DNA from: Candidatus Blautia stercorigallinarum
GTDB taxonomy: Bacteria; Bacillota; Clostridia; Lachnospirales; Lachnospiraceae
NCBI GenBank assembly: GCA_019112785.1
Contig: DXIQ01000005.1
Coordinates: forward strand, 1-53,407
Direction: 5' to 3'
Length of the DNA stretch: 53,407 nt
A program made the translations under genes and the position numbers. The notes under the pieces were generated by a model. The model searched no databases, was not told the DNA's origin, and saw only the letters and a program-made list of their open reading frames with translations. The number at the start of each line of letters is the position of its first letter. Positions within the stretch are counted from its first letter, which is position 1. This document shows positions 49,933-53,407 of this stretch, one piece after another.

Positions 49933-50484
49933 TTAACATTCGTCGTAGATTAAAGTCAATATCATCTGTGCGGTTTCCACCATATTGGTACCGTTGTCCA
50001 TGCTGCATTTCTGAATGTAACGGTAAGCCTCTTCTTCTGAGAGATGATTCCGCTCCATCAGCAGGAACTTGGCATTCCGTATATAGTTTTCTTCTTTCTC
50101 GGTCCTCTTCTTTGGTTTTTTCCTGTCTTTCTTATACCGTCTTTCTACCTGGCTGAGGACCATTTGCACGGTATTGACCAAATCATATATTTTCACTGGC
50201 ATAGTCACGGCGATGATTCCGCTTTCTGCCGAGCTTACTACATTTGCTGATCCCATCAGCAGCATTTCAAAATATTTTGGTATACACTCATATAACTGGG
50301 TATAATGCATATCCGGCAGTTTATAGCCGCTGATGATCAGTCCTCTCTGATCTTGATTTGCCTCGATTAAAGCTGCGGAAGCGGTACAGCAGGATACTAC
50401 ATTTTCAAATCCATGATCCATCAGGATTTTTCGTATCCGCTTTGCATCTTCAATCTTGGGTAATGCCACAATGATGATGCTCAT
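49933..50484 (-). CDS. ANTAR-domain response regulator
   Basis: A 183-residue protein. The N-terminal 115 residues have a receiver-like fold (MSIIIVALPKIEDAKRIRKIL, then GLIISGYKLPDM), but the usual phosphoacceptor aspartate is not evident in the expected position. The C terminus (about 128-180) is an ANTAR RNA-binding domain (LLMERNHLSEEEAYRYIQKCSMDNGTNMVETAQMIL). ANTAR proteins bind paired hairpins in leaders and prevent termination. It follows glnA by 82 bases and precedes dapL by 15. Confidence 0.9.
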   Translation of the reverse strand: MSIIIVALPKIEDAKRIRKILMDHGFENVVSCCTASAALIEANQDQRGLIISGYKLPDMHYTQLYECIPKYFEMLLMGSANVVSSAESGIIAVTMPVKIYDLVNTVQMVLSQVERRYKKDRKKPKKRTEKEENYIRNAKFLLMERNHLSEEEAYRYIQKCSMDNGTNMVETAQMILTLIYDEC

Positions 50485-50527
50485 ATACTGCTCCCTGCCT
50501 TTTCTTTAATTCTGCGAGTACCTTATA

Positions 50528-50547
50528 GTAAACATTCGCATGTTCAC
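50528..50547 (-). promoter_or_regulatory. Hairpin in the glnA-ANTAR gap
   Basis: GTGAACA pairs with TGTTTAC around a TGCGAA hexaloop on the minus strand. The loop has G at position 4 but T instead of A at position 1, so it does not meet the ANTAR target consensus exactly. Confidence 0.4.
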
Positions 50548-50566
50548 ATTGCCGACTAAAAAATAT

Positions 50567-51898
50567 CTAAATCTGGTACAGATACTGTTCCAGTTCCCAT
50601 TCGGAAACCTGTTTCATATAACTTTTCCATTCTTTTCTTTTACCTTTTTTATAATGTTCCAGAAAAGATCCTCCCAGCATCTCCTTTACCCAGACATCTT
50701 TCTCCATCTCATATAATGCATCGCTTAAATTTTCCGGCAGGGCTTTGATACCCTGATTATTTTTCTCTTCTTCGGATAAATCCCGGATGCTTTTTTTCAG
50801 TTCTGCCGGCGCTTCCAGCCCTCGCTCTATACCGTCGATACCGGCTTCCAGACACAGGGCAAATACCAGATAGGGATTTGCAGAAGCGTCTGGACTTCTC
50901 AGTTCAATAGCTTTTTCTTCTCTCGTGCCCCGGCATACTTTTATGAGGGCTGTCCTCTGAGTAGAGGACCAAGTCATATCGGAAGGGGCTTCAAATCCCG
51001 GCACCAGACGCTTATAGGAATTTACCAAAGGATTGAAGATGGCTGTCATTCCCTTGATATGTTCCAGCAGCCCGGCGATAAAGGAATAAGCTTCTTTACT
51101 CAGTCCCAGACTGTCCTGGGGGTCTTCAAATATATTTTTCCCGTCTTTGTAAAGAGCCATGTTAATATGCATGCCGGAACCGTTTTCTTCCGCTTTCGGT
51201 TTTGGCATGAATGTGGCATGAAGTCCATGGCGCTTTGCCACTGTACGGACCGCCACTTTAAAGGTCATCAGCTTATCCGCTGTATCCATCACGTCTGACA
51301 TGGTAAAATCAATCTCATGCTGTCCCGGAGCGATCTCATGATGGGAAGAAGCCACTTCATACCCCATATCCTCCAGAGTCAGTACAATGTCCCTTCTGGC
51401 GTTTTCTCCAAGATCCACCGGACTCAGATCCATAAAACCGGCTCTCTCATGAGTCAGTGTAGTAGGAGAACCATTATCATCTGTATGGAAAAGGAAAAAC
51501 TCACATTCCGGGTTTACTTTAAAAGTATATCCCTTTTCCTCAGCTTTTTTCACAGCATTCTGAAGAATATATCTGGGACTCTCTTTATAAGGTGTTCCAT
51601 CTGCCTTATAAATATCACAGATAAATCTGGCAACCTTTCCCTGCTGGGGTCTCCATGGAAGAATACAGAAAGTATCCAGATCCGGATGAAGGTACATATC
51701 CTCCTCCTCATTTCTATAGAAGCTTTCCATAGAAGATGCATCGATCACACATTCATTATCCATAGCCTTTTCCAGCTTGCCGAAAGGAATCGCAATATTC
51801 TTCATGGTGCCGAACATATCGGTAAACTGAAGACGGATAAATTCTACGTCTTCTTCCTCTGCCATATGCAGAATATCCTCTCTGGTGTATTTCGCCAT
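50567..51898 (-). CDS. glnA: Glutamine synthetase type I
   Basis: A 443-residue GSI-alpha-type enzyme that makes glutamine from glutamate, ammonia and ATP. It starts MAKYTREDIL, like Bacillus GlnA. It has VNPECEFFLF (metal-binding), APGQHEIDF, NGSGMHINMAL (ATP-binding) and RSPDASANPYLVFALCLEAG. The ATG at 51898 is preferred over the ATG at 51910 because it matches the family start and has GGTGG at 5 bases. A long structured leader precedes it. Confidence 0.96.
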   Translation of the reverse strand: MAKYTREDILHMAEEEDVEFIRLQFTDMFGTMKNIAIPFGKLEKAMDNECVIDASSMESFYRNEEEDMYLHPDLDTFCILPWRPQQGKVARFICDIYKADGTPYKESPRYILQNAVKKAEEKGYTFKVNPECEFFLFHTDDNGSPTTLTHERAGFMDLSPVDLGENARRDIVLTLEDMGYEVASSHHEIAPGQHEIDFTMSDVMDTADKLMTFKVAVRTVAKRHGLHATFMPKPKAEENGSGMHINMALYKDGKNIFEDPQDSLGLSKEAYSFIAGLLEHIKGMTAIFNPLVNSYKRLVPGFEAPSDMTWSSTQRTALIKVCRGTREEKAIELRSPDASANPYLVFALCLEAGIDGIERGLEAPAELKKSIRDLSEEEKNNQGIKALPENLSDALYEMEKDVWVKEMLGGSFLEHYKKGKRKEWKSYMKQVSEWELEQYLYQI

Positions 51899-52091
51899 AG
51901 TGACCACCATGTCCTTTCTGAATTAATCAACAATCCCGCTTAAGGCAGCGGGCAGCCGGCCATGCATCTCTGTCTTGCGGCAGGATGGGCCCTTTCATCA
52001 CACAGAAAAGTCGGATGAATTTTCCTATGTAATGAAAAAGGGCGCACTTATTCAGGTCCCCGCCTGAATAAGAACGCCTTTGTCCTTCATG
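51899..52091 (-). promoter_or_regulatory. Structured mRNA leader of glnA
   Basis: A roughly 190-base leader. After a consensus promoter comes a hairpin with a strong stem and T-run (52035-52082), which acts as a terminator-like structure. It is followed by a second stem (CATTACATAG to CTGTGTGATG, 51997-52035), and then a CCCGCT/AGCGGG hairpin near the start. Such a layout fits conditional termination or antitermination. The ANTAR protein encoded downstream is the natural candidate regulator. Confidence 0.6.
52035..52082 (-). terminator. Terminator-like hairpin in the glnA leader
   Basis: CTTATTCAGG (52065-52056) pairs with CCTGAATAAG, and flanking AAAGGCG pairs with CGCCCTTT, followed by TTTTTC on the minus strand. 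The loop is CGGGGA. It lies ahead of glnA, so it is probably conditional. Confidence 0.7.
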
Positions 52092-52097
52092 GGTGGT

Positions 52098-52126
52098 ATT
52101 ATAGCAGTGTAAAATTGAAAAGTCAA
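52098..52126 (-). promoter_or_regulatory. glnA promoter
   Basis: TTGACT (52121-52126), a 17-base spacer and perfect TATAAT (52098-52103) on the minus strand, 12 bases inside the 3' flank of the Rpn gene stop. Confidence 0.85.
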
Positions 52127-52137
52127 GATATGGCCTG

Positions 52138-52974
52138 CTAAATCCCGAAAAATTTGTATAGTTTATCTCTGTATTCCCTGTCTTTTGCCGCTTTTTCTAG
52201 GTCTGCATATCTCTTCTCATCCAGCAGCCGTATTGTCAGCCGTCTCATTTTCTCTTCTCCTGCACTCTTCCCGTCCTCAAAAAGCATTTCTCCCAGTTTC
52301 GTCATAGCAATCGCCTCCTTAATCTCCTCCAATTCTGCAGTATCTAAAAACTTGTTTGCAAAGGCATAGAGCACTGCCTGTATTTTCCCTGACTCTGCCT
52401 TTGACATTTCATATTCTTCTTGGCGAATATATTGGATTCCTCTTAAAATCCTGTCTTTCACAGTCATCTTTCCGTCCATCAATGGGCTTAGGAGTACAGG
52501 AATCATATCCTCTCTCTTCATTTTTCCCTGTTTTTCCACTTTATCAAAGAGGGTATCTGCATCTTCCCCTTTCAGGCGCAGTGCCTGAATTCTGTAAATG
52601 TTCAGCCCCTGGGCAAGCTCTGTCTTTATCTTTCGTACTTTTGCCGAGCATAATACGCAGGTTACCACCGGTACACGGTAAATACGGCTGGTAGCCGCCT
52701 CATACTCCCGAAACCTCATTAGATCATCTTCTGTAATCTCGTCGCTCTCAAACTCGAAATGATACCACCAGCCGTTTTCCATCTCAAAATTAAAATCCTG
52801 ATAAAGCTGTCTGGCCTCCATCTGAATAATTTCTGTTGGAGCAACCCGTAATGCTTTTTCCTTCACCCCCAAATAGCTCAGCAATTCCTCTCCGAAATAC
52901 TGTGCCGCTGTCTTCATGGCCATATCCTCCAAATGCATATAGTCTGTAGGATATTTCCTTGTTTTTTCCTGCAT
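52138..52974 (-). CDS. Rpn-family PD-(D/E)XK nuclease (recombination-promoting nuclease/putative transposase)
   Basis: A 278-residue protein of the Rpn/PDDEXK_2-like family. The N-terminal domain has an AQYFGEELLSYLGV stretch and a nuclease core DFNFEMENGWWYHFEFES, where Asp and Glu residues fit the PD-(D/E)XK fold. The C-terminal half is helical (AESGKIQAVLYAFANKFLD). Members promote RecA-independent recombination and are often near mobile DNA. The ATG at 52974 has GGAGG upstream; longer readings lack such a site. It has its own promoter and ends near the glnA promoter. Confidence 0.8.
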   Translation of the reverse strand: MQEKTRKYPTDYMHLEDMAMKTAAQYFGEELLSYLGVKEKALRVAPTEIIQMEARQLYQDFNFEMENGWWYHFEFESDEITEDDLMRFREYEAATSRIYRVPVVTCVLCSAKVRKIKTELAQGLNIYRIQALRLKGEDADTLFDKVEKQGKMKREDMIPVLLSPLMDGKMTVKDRILRGIQYIRQEEYEMSKAESGKIQAVLYAFANKFLDTAELEEIKEAIAMTKLGEMLFEDGKSAGEEKMRRLTIRLLDEKRYADLEKAAKDREYRDKLYKFFGI

Positions 52975-53017
52975 GCAGCCTCCTTCTGCCCGATACAGGA
53001 ATTCTCTCTGTACAATC

Positions 53018-53045
53018 AGTGTACCATAAAACACAGGGCTGTAAA
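53018..53045 (-). promoter_or_regulatory. Rpn-family gene promoter
   Basis: TTTACA (53040-53045), a 16-base spacer and TACACT (53018-53023) preceded by TGG, an extended -10, on the minus strand. Confidence 0.65.
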
Positions 53046-53308
53046 AGTTTTATCTGACTCTGCTCATGATACAGACTGTTATTTCACAAAAACAGAGGTG
53101 CATAAATAATAGTTTGTATTCTTTTCTATAAATATAGGGAATTATGTCTGAAATAGACTTATAGAATTGTCTATATAGATAAGTTTTAGCAATTGCATAA
53201 CCGTACAGGAGATTTCTGTATCCCTCTGTTCTTTGTAAGATACAGGATAACACAAAATCTTTTTTACTTCCATCTATACCCTCAGTGTACAAGGGGCCAA
53301 ACGGTCAG
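53046..53308. other. Gene-free stretch upstream of the Rpn gene
   Basis: An AT-rich stretch without a supported gene. An 80-codon minus-strand frame (53050-53292) has no ribosome-binding site and no recognisable domain. Nothing else is seen except the palindromic element that follows. Confidence 0.6.
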
Positions 53309-53407
53309 AATGGCTGAATTTGCAGTTCTGCTGCGTTACTTTCAATCGGCGTACGTCCTGTACGCCTCATTCAAGTGTCTTGCAGAACTGCAAATTTAGC
53401 TCCTTCT
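53309..53407. repeat. Nested palindromic element 2
   Basis: An outer inverted repeat (53313-53331 with 53382-53400, 18 of 19 positions, core GAATTTGCAGTTCTGC) encloses an inner perfect 7-bp hairpin GGCGTAC/GTACGCC (53348-53354 and 53360-53366). Unpaired strands of 16 and 15 bases separate them. AGAA and TTCT just outside also pair across a small gap. Its layout matches element 1, though the sequence differs. The right edge of the window is just after it, so it may extend. Confidence 0.75.

Noticed and set aside
52035..52082. ANTAR target hairpin pair or short leader peptide in the glnA leader
   Set aside because: The hexaloop does not have A at position 1, and a 12-codon ATG frame spanning the hairpin has no ribosome-binding site. 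Both are possible but not supported.
53050..53292. 80-codon minus-strand open frame near the right edge
   Set aside because: Low-complexity composition, no ribosome-binding site and no domain.
1..53407. CRISPR arrays, tRNA or rRNA genes, transposase genes
   Set aside because: No spaced direct repeats, cloverleaf folds, rRNA sequence or IS transposase were seen by eye; short degenerate elements could still be missed without tools.

Overview
The window reads as a chromosome segment of a gut Clostridia of the Lachnospiraceae type, Blautia-like in gene content; genus is inference. Supporting signs are strong AGGAGG ribosome-binding sites, consensus TTGACA/TATAAT promoters with 17-bp spacing, a T-box in front of ileS, an L10 leader, GatCAB with an archaeal-type AspRS, LL-diaminopimelate aminotransferase, and a corrinoid methyl-transfer cluster of the acetogen type. 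No phage, insertion sequence with a transposase, CRISPR array, rRNA or tRNA gene was seen.

Layout. 1-4.3 kb (minus): start of rpoB, a CstA-family transporter inserted between rplL and rpoB with its own promoter and terminator, rplL, rplJ with L10 leader, and a secreted DUF1002 protein. 4.5-13.8 kb: a ROK repressor (plus), then rsmA with a large TPR/acidic/ATPase protein, queT behind a pseudoknotted leader, and a tightly overlapping three-gene operon that encodes an SBP-VWA lipoprotein, an XpaC-like protein and a second SBP-like protein. 13.9-20 kb: glgP and T-box-controlled ileS. 20-27.9 kb: a divergent sialic-acid region, with an ABC importer and a D-2-hydroxyacid dehydrogenase on the minus strand and nanE-nanA-nanK-rpiR on the plus strand. 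28-33.4 kb: a D,D-carboxypeptidase, an MBL-fold hydrolase and a VOC protein (plus), then a higBA-like toxin-antitoxin pair with two palindromic operators and a DEDDh exonuclease (minus). 33.5-40.7 kb (plus): a corrinoid methyltransferase cluster with a pterin methyltransferase, two corrinoid proteins, a RACo-type reactivator, a DUF2284 protein, a PucR-type regulator and a UroD-fold methyltransferase. 40.7-48.3 kb (minus): aspS-gatC-gatA-gatB, a sigma-factor-like protein that seems to lack DNA-binding regions, and ftsH. 48.7-53 kb (minus): glnA behind a structured leader, an ANTAR-domain regulator, dapL, and an Rpn-type nuclease.

How parts work together. The nan genes should take imported N-acetylneuraminate to ManNAc, ManNAc-6-P and GlcNAc-6-P. 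In the corrinoid cluster the UroD-fold protein should demethylate a methylated substrate onto a corrinoid protein, the pterin methyltransferase should pass the methyl group to tetrahydrofolate, and the RACo-like protein should re-reduce oxidised cobalt. AspRS with GatCAB should make Asn-tRNA (and Gln-tRNA) indirectly. glnA, the ANTAR protein and dapL look co-transcribed, which ties nitrogen assimilation to an RNA-binding antiterminator-type protein.

The least explained items are the SBP-VWA/XpaC/SBP operon, two nested palindromic elements of matching architecture (48487-48597 and 53309-53407), the sigma-like protein, the glnA leader/ANTAR pair and the 0.9-kDa-hundred-class TPR-acidic-ATPase protein (about 910 residues).
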